The position numbers and the translations under genes are program-made. From contig CABVBU010000030.1 in assembly GCA_902496665.1 (NCBI GenBank), positions 1 to 38,244 of the forward strand: a DNA stretch of 38,244 bases, given 5' to 3'. The notes below the pieces were generated by a model. The model searched no databases. It saw only the letters and a list, made by a program, of their open reading frames with translations, and was not told the origin of the DNA. This stretch comes from an uncultured Clostridium sp. (GTDB taxonomy: Bacteria > Bacillota > Clostridia > Lachnospirales > Lachnospiraceae). Shown here in pieces: positions 1 to 7,975 of the stretch (the stretch's first letter is position 1; each line of letters begins with the position of its first letter).

Positions 1-503
1 AAGGACTTCCGGTTGTTGCAGATCCTGGAATTTTATCACCTCAGGCATTTGTGGACGAACTCTTTGATGACCGTTTTCCGAATGAATATCTGGGTGATAC
101 AAATCTTCGTCTGGCAGTTGATGTATCCCAGATGGTAGGTATCCGTTTTGGCGAAACAGTCAAGGCTTACGTTGCAAAATATGGTGATGCATCAGCACTT
201 ACAGCGATTCCACTTGGAATTGCAGGATGGCTCAGATATATGCTGGCAGTAGATGATGAGGGAAAACACTATGAACTGGCACCGGATCCAATGAATGAAG
301 AACTTCAGGAACAGCTTGGAGATATCGTGGTTGGAAAACCAGAGACATTCAGGGATCAGTTGAAACCAATTTTATCGAATGAACGTCTTTTCTTCATTGA
401 TCTATACAAAGCTGGAGTCGGCGAAAAGATTGAAGAAATGTTCCGTGAGATGATCGCAGGACCGGGTGCTGTAAAAGCAACAATCCATAAATATGTGAAT
501 TAA
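1..503 (+). CDS. Mannitol dehydrogenase-family oxidoreductase, C-terminal part (5' end outside window)
   Basis: The frame is open from base 3 to the TAA at 501-503, so the 166 visible residues are the C-terminal part of a longer protein. The helical C-terminal domain of the polyol dehydrogenase/fructuronate reductase family (mannitol dehydrogenase, UxuB) is recognisable: the NEYLGDTNLRLAVDVSQM segment, a GETVKAY helix and an IPLGIAGWLRYM helix. Enzymes of this family interconvert a polyol or aldonate with a ketose or ketouronate using NAD(P). A GntP permease and a fructokinase-like kinase follow within 30 bp, so it probably oxidises an imported polyol or sugar acid. The Rossmann domain and catalytic residues lie outside the window, so the substrate cannot be named. 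Confidence 0.85.
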   Translation, partial: GLPVVADPGILSPQAFVDELFDDRFPNEYLGDTNLRLAVDVSQMVGIRFGETVKAYVAKYGDASALTAIPLGIAGWLRYMLAVDDEGKHYELAPDPMNEELQEQLGDIVVGKPETFRDQLKPILSNERLFFIDLYKAGVGEKIEEMFREMIAGPGAVKATIHKYVN

Positions 504-532
504 CTGAAATTGGAGACAGGAGGAGAAGAAAA

Positions 533-1891
533 ATGACAGAGGCGGTGTTTTTAGCTGATCCTACAAGGCTGTTGATCGCAGCGGCAGCAGGAATTATACT
601 ATTACTGTTGTTGATTATTAAATTTAAATTTCATCCGCTGCTGTCACTGCTGATTTCAGCCCTGGTGATCGGACTCGGAGCCGGAATGCCGGTTCCGACT
701 CTTGTGAGCACGGTGGAAAAAGGTGCTGGTGAAACCTTACAGGGAATCATTCTGCTGATCGGACTGGGTTCTTTGTTTGGAGGTATACTTGAAGTGTCTG
801 GAGGTGCCCAATGTGTTGCACAGACACTGGTGAACAAGTTTGGTGAAAAAAAAGCCGGAATTGCTCTTGGAATTACCGGACTTGTTGTAGGAACAACTGT
901 TTTCTTTGAAGCGGGTGTTGTGATTCTGATTCCACTTGCATTCGGCCTTGCAAAGAAAACAAAAAAATCGACCTTATATTATGTGATTCCACTTTTGGCA
1001 GGACTTGCAACCGGATTTGCGTTCATTCCTCCATCAGCGGGTTCTGTACTTGTAGCTAATATGCTTGGTGTAGACCTTGGCATTATGATCGCTGTCGGTG
1101 TACCGACAGGAATACTGTCTCTGATTTTTGCAGGAATCTTATGGTCAAAGTATATTGGAACAAAGATCCATACAGGTCTTCCATCTGCAGTTTCAGGGGT
1201 CAGGGAAGAGGAAGAAGCAAATCTGCCGGGATTTCGGACGGTGATTGCGATTATTCTGGTACCGCTTGTTCTTATTTTATGCAGTACACTTTCGGAATAC
1301 CTTCCGGCTCTGGATAGGATCCGTCCGGTGCTGGAGTTTGTTGGAACACCATTTGTAGCACTGATCATTGCAGTTCTTTGTGCAATGTATTTCCTTGGTA
1401 AAAAGCAGGGATATGATGGGGAACAGTTAAAAAAGATTCTCGACCGTTCCTTACGTCCTACCGGTCAGATCCTCTTAGTAATTACTGGCGGCGGCATTAT
1501 CCGATGGGTGCTTCAGGACTGCGGTATGGGTGATATTATCGGACCGGCACTTGAAAAAAGCGGACTGCCATTGATTTTAGTGGCATTTCTGATCGCAGCA
1601 CTTGTGAGGGCTTCTGTTGGTGCAGCGGTAGTTGCAATGACAATGGCAGCAGGAATTATGGCATCCATGCCGGCGGTAGCAGGACTTTCACCTCTTTATC
1701 TTGCAGCAATGGTCTGTGCGATCACCGGAGGGGCGACCGCATTCAGTCATGTGAATGATTCCGGATTCTGGCTGGTTAGTTCGCTGCTTGAGATAGATGA
1801 AAAGACAACTTTAAAATCATGGACAATGATGGAAACGATAATCGGATTTACAGGACTTGCCTGTGCCATGATAATCAGCTTATTTGCGTAG
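533..1891 (+). CDS. GntP-family gluconate/sugar-acid:H+ symporter
   Basis: A 452-residue, very hydrophobic protein with about a dozen membrane segments, the usual size for the GntP family. Family-like features include the N-terminal KFHPLLSLLISALVIGL segment, the Gly-rich LIGLGSLFGGILEVSGGAQ stretch and, near the C-terminus, GGATAFSHVNDSGFW, a GntP hallmark. It should import gluconate or a related sugar acid with protons across the cytoplasmic membrane. AGGAGG lies a few bases before the ATG, and the gene starts 29 bp after the dehydrogenase gene. Family assignment is firm; the substrate is not, because the neighbours fit either a sugar acid or a polyol. Confidence 0.93.
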   Translation: MTEAVFLADPTRLLIAAAAGIILLLLLIIKFKFHPLLSLLISALVIGLGAGMPVPTLVSTVEKGAGETLQGIILLIGLGSLFGGILEVSGGAQCVAQTLVNKFGEKKAGIALGITGLVVGTTVFFEAGVVILIPLAFGLAKKTKKSTLYYVIPLLAGLATGFAFIPPSAGSVLVANMLGVDLGIMIAVGVPTGILSLIFAGILWSKYIGTKIHTGLPSAVSGVREEEEANLPGFRTVIAIILVPLVLILCSTLSEYLPALDRIRPVLEFVGTPFVALIIAVLCAMYFLGKKQGYDGEQLKKILDRSLRPTGQILLVITGGGIIRWVLQDCGMGDIIGPALEKSGLPLILVAFLIAALVRASVGAAVVAMTMAAGIMASMPAVAGLSPLYLAAMVCAITGGATAFSHVNDSGFWLVSSLLEIDEKTTLKSWTMMETIIGFTGLACAMIISLFA

Positions 1892-1902
1892 GAGGAAAGA
1901 AG

Positions 1903-3120
1903 ATGATCGCAAAAGTAATATTAAATACGATGCAGAATGCAAGAAAGCTAGTGAATATTGTTGAACGGATTCCATATGATGTAGAACTTTGCAGTGGCAG
2001 ATATGTTGTGAATGCAAAGTCAATGCTTGGGGTGTTGAGCATGCCGGAATTTGAGTCTGGGGAATTACATGTCCACACAGATGAAGAAGAGGAGTGCAGC
2101 CGTATTCTGGAGCAGCTGTTGGAAAATGGGCTTTTGGCAGATACCTGTGATGCTGTTAAGAAATCATTGTATGATATTACGACATTCGGTGAAATCCTGA
2201 TAGATTTTACATGGCAGGGAGTAAACGAATCCGGACAGACCTTATTTGCTCAGATTCCGGGCGGTGCTCCGGCTAACGTTGCGGTTGCAGCGGGAAAGCT
2301 TGGTGCACATACCGCTTTTATCGGTAAGGCTGGAAAAGATATGCATGGTGAATTTCTAAAATCGGTTCTCGAAAAAGAAAAAGTTGAGACAGCGGGAATG
2401 TTGCTGGATGAAAACTATTTTACAACACTTGCCTTCGTAAATGTATCCGGGGACGGAGAGCGTTCTTTTTCTTTTGCAAGGAAGCCGGGTGCAGATACAA
2501 GGATTGAAAAAGAGGAAGTGAATGTAGACATTCTGGACAATACAAAAGTATTTCATGTGGGCTCTCTTTCCCTGACGCATCAGCCGGCCAGAGATACCAC
2601 TTTATATGCAATACGTCGTGCAAAAGAGAAGGGAAGTATTATTTCCTATGATCCGAATTACAGGGCATCCTTATGGAAAGACGAAAAAACAGCAAAGAGC
2701 CGGATGCGCAGTCTTATTCCGTATGTAGATATTATGAAGATTTCAGATGAAGAAACAGAATTGCTGACAGGAAAAGTAAGCCCGGAGGAAGCAGCAGAAA
2801 CATTATTCCAGAAAGGCGTTCAGATTGCTATTGTAACGCTTGGCAGTGAAGGGGCTTATCTTTATTGCAGGGAAGGAGGCGCACAGATCCCAGGTTTTGT
2901 AAGCAAAGTAATGGATACGAATGGTGCAGGTGACTCTTTCTGGGGCGGATTTTTATATTGTATCAGCAAAGCAGATAAAAGTCTGGAACAATTCACAATG
3001 GATGAACTGAAAGAGTATGTACGCTTTGGCAATGCAGTTGCAAGCCTTTGCGTGGAAAAAAAGGGTGCAATACCGGCAATGCCGACACTTGCAGAGATTA
3101 AAGAAAGGATGGAACGTTAA
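1903..3120 (+). CDS. PfkB-family sugar kinase (fructokinase-like) with N-terminal HPr/Crh-like domain
   Basis: The ATG at 1903 is chosen because GGAGGAAAG at 1891-1899 precedes it; the product is 405 residues. Residues about 1-87 resemble HPr: VELCSGRYVVNAKSMLGVLS matches the HPr segment around the regulatory serine (Ser40 here, Ser46 in HPr). The phosphorylatable histidine of HPr appears to be Asn12 (NAR instead of HAR), as in Crh-type proteins. From about residue 90 it is a complete ribokinase/PfkB enzyme with the sugar-binding signature PGGAPANVAVAAGKLG and the catalytic GAGDSFWGG signature with Asp344. It resembles fructokinases, so the likely reaction is ATP-dependent phosphorylation of fructose or a related ketose. 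It overlaps no gene and abuts the VOC gene. The fusion is unusual. Confidence 0.88.
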   Translation: MIAKVILNTMQNARKLVNIVERIPYDVELCSGRYVVNAKSMLGVLSMPEFESGELHVHTDEEEECSRILEQLLENGLLADTCDAVKKSLYDITTFGEILIDFTWQGVNESGQTLFAQIPGGAPANVAVAAGKLGAHTAFIGKAGKDMHGEFLKSVLEKEKVETAGMLLDENYFTTLAFVNVSGDGERSFSFARKPGADTRIEKEEVNVDILDNTKVFHVGSLSLTHQPARDTTLYAIRRAKEKGSIISYDPNYRASLWKDEKTAKSRMRSLIPYVDIMKISDEETELLTGKVSPEEAAETLFQKGVQIAIVTLGSEGAYLYCREGGAQIPGFVSKVMDTNGAGDSFWGGFLYCISKADKSLEQFTMDELKEYVRFGNAVASLCVEKKGAIPAMPTLAEIKERMER

Positions 3121-3513
3121 ATGGATTTGAAAAATTATTCGACAGGAATCCAGCATATTGGAATTCCAACCAACGATATTGAAAAAACAATTGCATTTTA
3201 TAAAGAGCTTGGCTTTGAGACTGCACTTCAGACGATAAATAAAGAAGCAGACGAAAAAGTAGCTTTTTTAAAACTGAAAACGCTAGTGATTGAAACTTAT
3301 GAGAATAAGGCTGCAAAATTTGAATCCGGGGCGATAGACCATGTGGCAATTGATGTAAATGATATCGAAGAAGTATATCAGTATATCAGTGAGAAAAAAC
3401 TGAATACAACAAATGACACAATTCATTTCCTTCCATTTTGGAAAAATGGAGTGAGGTTTTTTACGATAGAAGGACCAAACATGGAAAAAATAGAGTTCAG
3501 CCAGTACTTGTAG
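3121..3513 (+). CDS. VOC (glyoxalase/bleomycin-resistance) family protein
   Basis: A 130-residue protein whose ATG follows the kinase stop codon directly, so translation is probably coupled. The vicinal-oxygen-chelate fold is indicated by two beta-alpha-beta-beta-beta units, beginning IQHIGIPTNDIEKTIAFYKE and IDHVAIDVNDIEEVYQYI, and ending GPNMEKIEFSQYL, which carries the usual metal-ligand Glu. The possible metal ligands are the His residues of the QHIGI and DHVAI motifs and that terminal Glu. Family members range from glyoxalase I to dioxygenases and isomerases, so the reaction is open; given the operon, an isomerase or epimerase role in sugar catabolism is possible. Confidence 0.85.
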   Translation: MDLKNYSTGIQHIGIPTNDIEKTIAFYKELGFETALQTINKEADEKVAFLKLKTLVIETYENKAAKFESGAIDHVAIDVNDIEEVYQYISEKKLNTTNDTIHFLPFWKNGVRFFTIEGPNMEKIEFSQYL

Positions 3514-3630
3514 ATTAGAGGTTATGAAGCAGAATTATAAAATATTGATTACAATCACAAACAGTATATTATCTCGCGTAGCGTCTATTTCTGAAAAAGT
3601 TGGGCGTGTCACCGTAATGAGTAATATGGA

Positions 3631-3687
3631 AAACAAACTGCCAGCAAACGCCGTTCATTACAAACGGAATTTGCTGGCAGTCTGTTT
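3631..3687. terminator. Bidirectional terminator hairpin between convergent genes
   Basis: CTGCCAGCAAA at 3638-3648 pairs exactly with TTTGCTGGCAG at 3670-3680. The stem extends outward to 3631 and 3687 with one mismatch, and CCGTT/AACGG pairs inside the loop. It lies between the end of the VOC gene and the end of the minus-strand ATPase gene, with T-rich flanks, which fits a shared terminator. Confidence 0.7.
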
Positions 3688-3696
3688 GTGGCAATT

Positions 3697-5055
3697 TTAT
3701 TCTGATCCGTTTTCTTCCACAGGATGAAAATCTGCCATAAACCGTTTCAGAAGGAATATACAGAAATAAGGAAACGTATAAGTACAGTTCTCATGACCGA
3801 TGTTCTGTGCGGAAAATTTGAAGCTATATCGAATATCGGGATAGCGGTCCGAGCTGATCAGAGTATTCAAGGATTTTGCTTTTGTGCTTACGGGCTTGAC
3901 TGCTACAGGAATCAGCGAAGTCATGGAACGGATAAAGAAATCGGTTTCAAGCGTGGATGTATCCCGCTTATAGTAATATAGCTTATAATGCTGCTTGACC
4001 AGAGCTTCCCCGACAATATTTTCATATAAAGCGCCCTTATAAACGCCGAGATTTTTGTTGGCTCTCAGGTCTTCCTGTGATTCATCGTCCAGCATGGAAA
4101 CCAGAAGACCCGTATCAGCAAAATATAATTTAAAAACATCCGGATCATAATTGCCGCCTAAAGGAAGTTCCGGAAATTCCAGGCAGTAACAGATGTTTAC
4201 CATACCGGCATCGACAAGCCATTCCGCACATCCGCGGTAATCATGAAATCTTGCACCGGATGCGACTTTTGAAATTTGAAATTTTTTATTTTCTCTTGCG
4301 AGTTGTGGTGCGATCCGGTTGAAAACATTCAAAATTCTCGTCTGTTCGATCCCCTGTGCATATTTGCGGATATCTTCTTTATAGTCAGAAATCAATTGCC
4401 GTTGCGTGTCGAGAGAATTTTCAAACGTATTTCTTTGGATATACTCAGTTACCACTGCCGGCATGCCGCCTAAAACACAGAAATCCAGAAAGAGGGAATG
4501 ATAAACTTTCATTTCCAGCTCATTAAATGGACGCAGTTCTTTCATGTGGACAAGCATACTCTGAATGGTTGTGTCGTCATAACCTTTTGCCCATAAGAAT
4601 TCTTCGAAATCTAAGGAAAACATTTCATAGTCTTTTTTATATCCAACACTATTGCTCTCAATTTTACGATAGTTTACGCCTAACATGGATCCGCTGCAGA
4701 TGACATCAAATCGTCCGTCAATGCAGAAGAATTTCATGGATGTAGCAATCTCGGGAAATTCGGTAATTTCGTCAAAGAAGATGAGTGTCTTTTGCGGAAT
4801 AAACCTCTTTGACGGATCGATCAGGGAAATATTTTTTATAATGTCGGATGCCTCATATCCGTCGGAAATGATTCCCTTGTATTTTTCATCTCTCACAAAG
4901 TTGATTTCAATGATACTCTCGTAGTTTGCTGCCGCAAAATGTTTGATGGATTCTGTCTTCCCTACTTGACGGCTTCCTTTGATGACAAGTGGTTTTCGGT
5001 TGGGATCAGATTTCCATTCACAGAGAAAATCATCGACTTTTCTTTTTAAATACAT
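3697..5055 (-). CDS. AAA_14/DUF4143 family ATPase
   Basis: A 452-residue member of the large AAA_14-DUF4143 family of uncertain cellular role. The P-loop is GSRQVGKTE with Lys33 and the Walker B is LIFFDEITE with Asp95. The C-terminal half has the DUF4143 pattern (LYFADTGLL, then GALYENIVGEALVKQ, then LETDFFIR). In the last motif the usual E-V-K of the nuclease-like DUF4143 core reads A-V-K (IPVAVKP), so a key acidic residue seems to be missing. GGAGGTG lies 5 bp before the ATG. The gene stands alone, convergent with the sugar operon, with a repeat-containing region upstream. Such genes are common in gut Clostridia and are often associated with mobile or toxin-like loci; no function is assigned. 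Confidence 0.88.
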   Translation of the reverse strand: MYLKRKVDDFLCEWKSDPNRKPLVIKGSRQVGKTESIKHFAAANYESIIEINFVRDEKYKGIISDGYEASDIIKNISLIDPSKRFIPQKTLIFFDEITEFPEIATSMKFFCIDGRFDVICSGSMLGVNYRKIESNSVGYKKDYEMFSLDFEEFLWAKGYDDTTIQSMLVHMKELRPFNELEMKVYHSLFLDFCVLGGMPAVVTEYIQRNTFENSLDTQRQLISDYKEDIRKYAQGIEQTRILNVFNRIAPQLARENKKFQISKVASGARFHDYRGCAEWLVDAGMVNICYCLEFPELPLGGNYDPDVFKLYFADTGLLVSMLDDESQEDLRANKNLGVYKGALYENIVGEALVKQHYKLYYYKRDTSTLETDFFIRSMTSLIPVAVKPVSTKAKSLNTLISSDRYPDIRYSFKFSAQNIGHENCTYTFPYFCIFLLKRFMADFHPVEENGSE

Positions 5056-5535
5056 GTGTACACCTCCGTTTCCTTACAATGAGTATACACAAAAACATAG
5101 CGAATATTAATTGAAATAACACAAAAATACAGCGAATAATATTTGTAAAATCACAAAGCGTATAGAACACAAGTAGATATACGCATTATGATGCTAGGAT
5201 CAAAAGCTTATGTCCCCTGATACCGTATTGCTCCGCACTGCGTGTTCCCGCAAACCCCAAAAATTCTCATTTTGTTATACAATCTTTGTGAAATATGCAA
5301 TCAACATAGCGTGCCAACATTGCAGCATAATTACAGAAAAATATCATGAAATAATATTATGAATTGTAATAATAATACGAAATTTTACTTTATGGAAATA
5401 AGATGTTAAGATGAACTCAAGAAGAAAGAGAATGACAGTTTGAAGAAAACTGTCATGAAGAATTTCCGGTCAATGCCATAAGCGCGCAGACCGACGGAAC
5501 AATTACAATCATACATACAAGAAAGGATCAAGAGA
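5056..5535. other. 480-bp intergenic region with spaced direct repeats and a leader hairpin
   Basis: No convincing gene is present. AT-rich near-identical repeats start at 5087 and 5119 (ACACAAAAACATAGCGAATA and ACACAAAAATACAGCGAATA), 32 bp apart, and a weaker CACAAA copy starts another 32 bp on. A perfect 10-bp stem, ATGACAGTTT at 5432-5441 with AAACTGTCAT at 5447-5456, lies about 80 bp before the carboxyltransferase gene in its probable mRNA leader. There is no T-run, so it is not a standard terminator. Promoters for the rightward gene should lie in the AT-rich 5270-5400 stretch; I cannot pick one confidently. Confidence 0.5.
5082..5087 (-). promoter_or_regulatory. -10 element of the DUF4143 ATPase gene
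   Basis: On the minus strand this reads TATACT, about 27 bp before the ATG. The -35 region at the expected distance (TTAATA) is weak. It overlaps the first of the AACATAGCGAATATTA-type repeats, so a bound repressor would block it. Confidence 0.4.
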
Positions 5536-6936
5536 ATGGGATTCTGGAACAAAGCTAAGACAGCAGAACGTCCCGGAACATGGGATGGAACAGAAAAATA
5601 CGGACCGGTGAAGCTTGCGTCCGTGGATTTCCGCGATGGCCAGCAGTCTGTGATCGCAACGAGAATGAGAACGGAGGACATGCTTCCGATCTTAGAGCAG
5701 ATGGATAATTTCGGATATGAGAGCATCGAGATGTGGGGAGGTGCGACATTTGATTCCTGCATCCGGTATTTGAATGAGGATCCGTGGGAGCGCCTGAAGG
5801 CGTTCAAGAGGGTCTGTAAAAAAACACCGCTGCGCATGCTGCTTCGAGGTCAGAACCTTTTAGGATACACTCCTTATCCGGATGATGTGGTTGAAAAGTT
5901 TGTGACAAAGGCAGCAGAGGACGGAATGGATGTTTTCCTGATCTTTGACGGCTTAAATGACATCAGAAACTGCGCGTGTGCCGCTAAGGCAGCGCTGAAA
6001 GCCGGAAAGCGCGTGGAAGGCAACATTCAGTTTACCTCCAGTCCGGTCCACACCGTGGAGTCCTTCGTACAGACCGCGAAAGACTATGTGAACATCGGTG
6101 CGACAGCAGTCCATCTGGAAGACATGGGCGGCATGATCGATCCGACGACCGCTGCGAAGACTGTGGCGGCTGTTAAGAAAGCCGTAAATGTTCCGGTCCA
6201 CTATCATTCCCACTGTACCGGCGGTATGACTGAGATCACATACTGGGAGGTCGCAAGAGCGGGAGCTGACGTGCTTGACGTGGATGTCTCCGCGTTCGCT
6301 CTTGGAACAAGCCATCCGGCAGCAGAGAGCATCATCGCGGTGTTAAAGGGAACGCCCCGTGACACCGGCCTTGATTATGCAAAGCTGGCACCGATCAACG
6401 CGTACTTAAAAGAGATCAGAAAGAAATATAAGGAATTCGAATCAAAGCTTCAGGGCGTGGACATCAATGTTGTCCGTCATCAGATTCCTGGCGGAATGCG
6501 TTCCAATCTTGAGTTCCAGCTGGCGCAGATGAAAGCACCGGAGAGACTTCCGGAAGTTCTGGAAGAAGTTGTAAAGGTCCGCGCGGATCTCGGATATCCG
6601 CCGCTTGGAACTCCGTTCTCCCAGATGTGCGGCGCACAGGCAACCATCAATGTGATCTCCGGAAAACGGTATCAGATGATTCCGAAGGAAGTGACCGCAT
6701 ACGTGGAAGGCAAGTATGGAAAAGCTCCGGGTCCGGTAAGCGAGGAGTTAAAGAAGCGCATTCTCGGCGATGACAAACAGCCGATCACCTGCCGCCCGGC
6801 AGATCTGATCCCGGCGGGATATGAGAAGATCTGCGAGGAGTGCAAGGATATCGCAAGAACAGAGGAGGACATCCTCACTTATGCGATGTTCCCACAGGTT
6901 GGAAGAGAGTTCCTTGAGAAAAAATACAGGGCATAA
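5536..6936 (+). CDS. Oxaloacetate decarboxylase/pyruvate carboxylase-type carboxyltransferase subunit without biotin domain
   Basis: A 466-residue protein of the DRE-TIM carboxyltransferase family (OadA, PycB). Visible features are the DFRDGQQS metal/substrate loop (Asp34), the metal-binding HxH at His222 and His224 (VHYHSH), GTSHPAAESIIAVL, and the PycB-like second domain with QIPGGMRSNLEFQL. In OadA and pyruvate carboxylase the motif LKDMAG supplies a carboxylated lysine metal ligand; here it reads LEDMGG, with Glu195 in that place. There is no C-terminal biotinyl domain (no AMKM), so a separate carrier would be needed if it is a true carboxyltransferase. AAAGGA lies before the ATG. Next to a LysR gene and tricarboxylate genes, it may act on oxaloacetate, 2-oxoglutarate or a related keto acid. 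The exact reaction is unknown. Confidence 0.85.
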   Translation: MGFWNKAKTAERPGTWDGTEKYGPVKLASVDFRDGQQSVIATRMRTEDMLPILEQMDNFGYESIEMWGGATFDSCIRYLNEDPWERLKAFKRVCKKTPLRMLLRGQNLLGYTPYPDDVVEKFVTKAAEDGMDVFLIFDGLNDIRNCACAAKAALKAGKRVEGNIQFTSSPVHTVESFVQTAKDYVNIGATAVHLEDMGGMIDPTTAAKTVAAVKKAVNVPVHYHSHCTGGMTEITYWEVARAGADVLDVDVSAFALGTSHPAAESIIAVLKGTPRDTGLDYAKLAPINAYLKEIRKKYKEFESKLQGVDINVVRHQIPGGMRSNLEFQLAQMKAPERLPEVLEEVVKVRADLGYPPLGTPFSQMCGAQATINVISGKRYQMIPKEVTAYVEGKYGKAPGPVSEELKKRILGDDKQPITCRPADLIPAGYEKICEECKDIARTEEDILTYAMFPQVGREFLEKKYRA

Positions 6937-6973
6937 GGCTTAGCGGGATGACAGGCAGTAAAAAGCCGGAAGA

Positions 6974-7873
6974 TCAGAATGGCGCAGGAACGTCTGAAAA
7001 AGCCAGTATTCCGGTATTTTGCTCATACTGCTCGATGGTCTCCAGAAACTTTTGAACCTGCAGAAGCTCGTAACTTTCTGCATGGTAGAGGAGGTAGGTG
7101 TTTCGGCGCAGGGGGGTTCCGTCCTTTAAAAACAGAGGAACGACTTTTCCGGGGAAATCTCCGAGACAGATGCTGGGAAGTGTGGTCCATCCAAGTCCGG
7201 CGGCGGCCATCTCGCGGCAGCTGTTGATGTCATCAAGGATCATTCGGGAATTCTGGATATTCAGCCCGTGTTCCTGAGCCCACTGGTTTAAACGCCTTTC
7301 TTCGTCAGGGTCTGTACGGTGGCTGATATAGGGATATTCCGCAGGATTCCGGTCAGCGTTCTCCCTGCTGCAGACAAAACAGACCGGCTCAGAGGAGAGA
7401 AGGATCCGTCCTTCCTCCCAGGGATATTCTCCGCGGAGGACCGCAATGGGGAATTTTCCCTCCGAGAGCTGCCGGAACAGCGTCTGACTGTGGCCGGTGG
7501 AGATGCTGATATCGACCATTGGATATTTTTCCGTGTAAGTCCGCATGACACTCGGAAGACGGTAGCGGCAGTAGTTGATGGATGTGCCGATGGATAGAGA
7601 ACCTCCGACAATTCCCTTGGATGCATTAATAGAATTTCGGAGCTGCTCATTCATCTCACACATCTGACGGCAGTAGGAGATAACGGATTCCCCCACAGAG
7701 TTGAAGACTACGCCCTTCCGGGAACGAACGAGAAGGACGGAACCGAGTTCCTCCTCAATGCGGCGCAGGCGCTTTGTGAGAGCGGGCTGAGTCAAAAAGT
7801 GCTGGTCAGCGACCTTTGTGATATTTTTCGTTTCATAGAGATCGATCAAAAGCTGATAGTCCTGTTCATTCAT
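6974..7873 (-). CDS. LysR-family transcriptional regulator
   Basis: With the ATG at 7873 the protein has 299 residues; a TTG 21 bases earlier is possible but less likely. The N-terminal winged helix-turn-helix is typical of LysR (ITKVADQHFLTQPALTKRLR), followed by a periplasmic-binding-protein-like effector domain with SLSIGTSINYCRYRLPSVM and AAGLGWTTLPS. It is divergent from the PrpF gene and convergent with the carboxyltransferase gene, the classical position for an activator of the adjacent operon. The effector is probably a pathway acid. The intervening 102 bp carries the direct repeat TTTTAAT-6bp-TTTTAAT on the minus strand, a possible binding site. Confidence 0.9.
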   Translation of the reverse strand: MNEQDYQLLIDLYETKNITKVADQHFLTQPALTKRLRRIEEELGSVLLVRSRKGVVFNSVGESVISYCRQMCEMNEQLRNSINASKGIVGGSLSIGTSINYCRYRLPSVMRTYTEKYPMVDISISTGHSQTLFRQLSEGKFPIAVLRGEYPWEEGRILLSSEPVCFVCSRENADRNPAEYPYISHRTDPDEERRLNQWAQEHGLNIQNSRMILDDINSCREMAAAGLGWTTLPSICLGDFPGKVVPLFLKDGTPLRRNTYLLYHAESYELLQVQKFLETIEQYEQNTGILAFSDVPAPF

Positions 7874-7919
7874 AAAATCCTGCGCCTCCCCCAAATAGTA
7901 AGAAATATTCCATTAAAAT

Positions 7920-7949
7920 TTGTTATTAAAACTCATTATACCATATAAA
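7920..7949 (+). promoter_or_regulatory. Promoter of the PrpF/hydratase gene group
   Basis: TTGTTA at 7920-7925 and TATAAA at 7944-7949 are separated by 18 bp and lie about 26 bp before the ATG at 7976. AT-rich direct repeats overlapping the -35 could bind the divergent LysR regulator. Confidence 0.5.
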
Positions 7950-7975
7950 ATTAAAGAATGTAAGGAGTAAAAACT

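Noticed and set aside
3524..3727. 67-residue plus-strand reading frame after the VOC gene
   Set aside because: It runs through the terminator hairpin and into the end of the ATPase gene, and its RBS is weak. The first 37 residues look protein-like (KILITITNSILSRVASISEK), so a gene remnant is possible but not supported.
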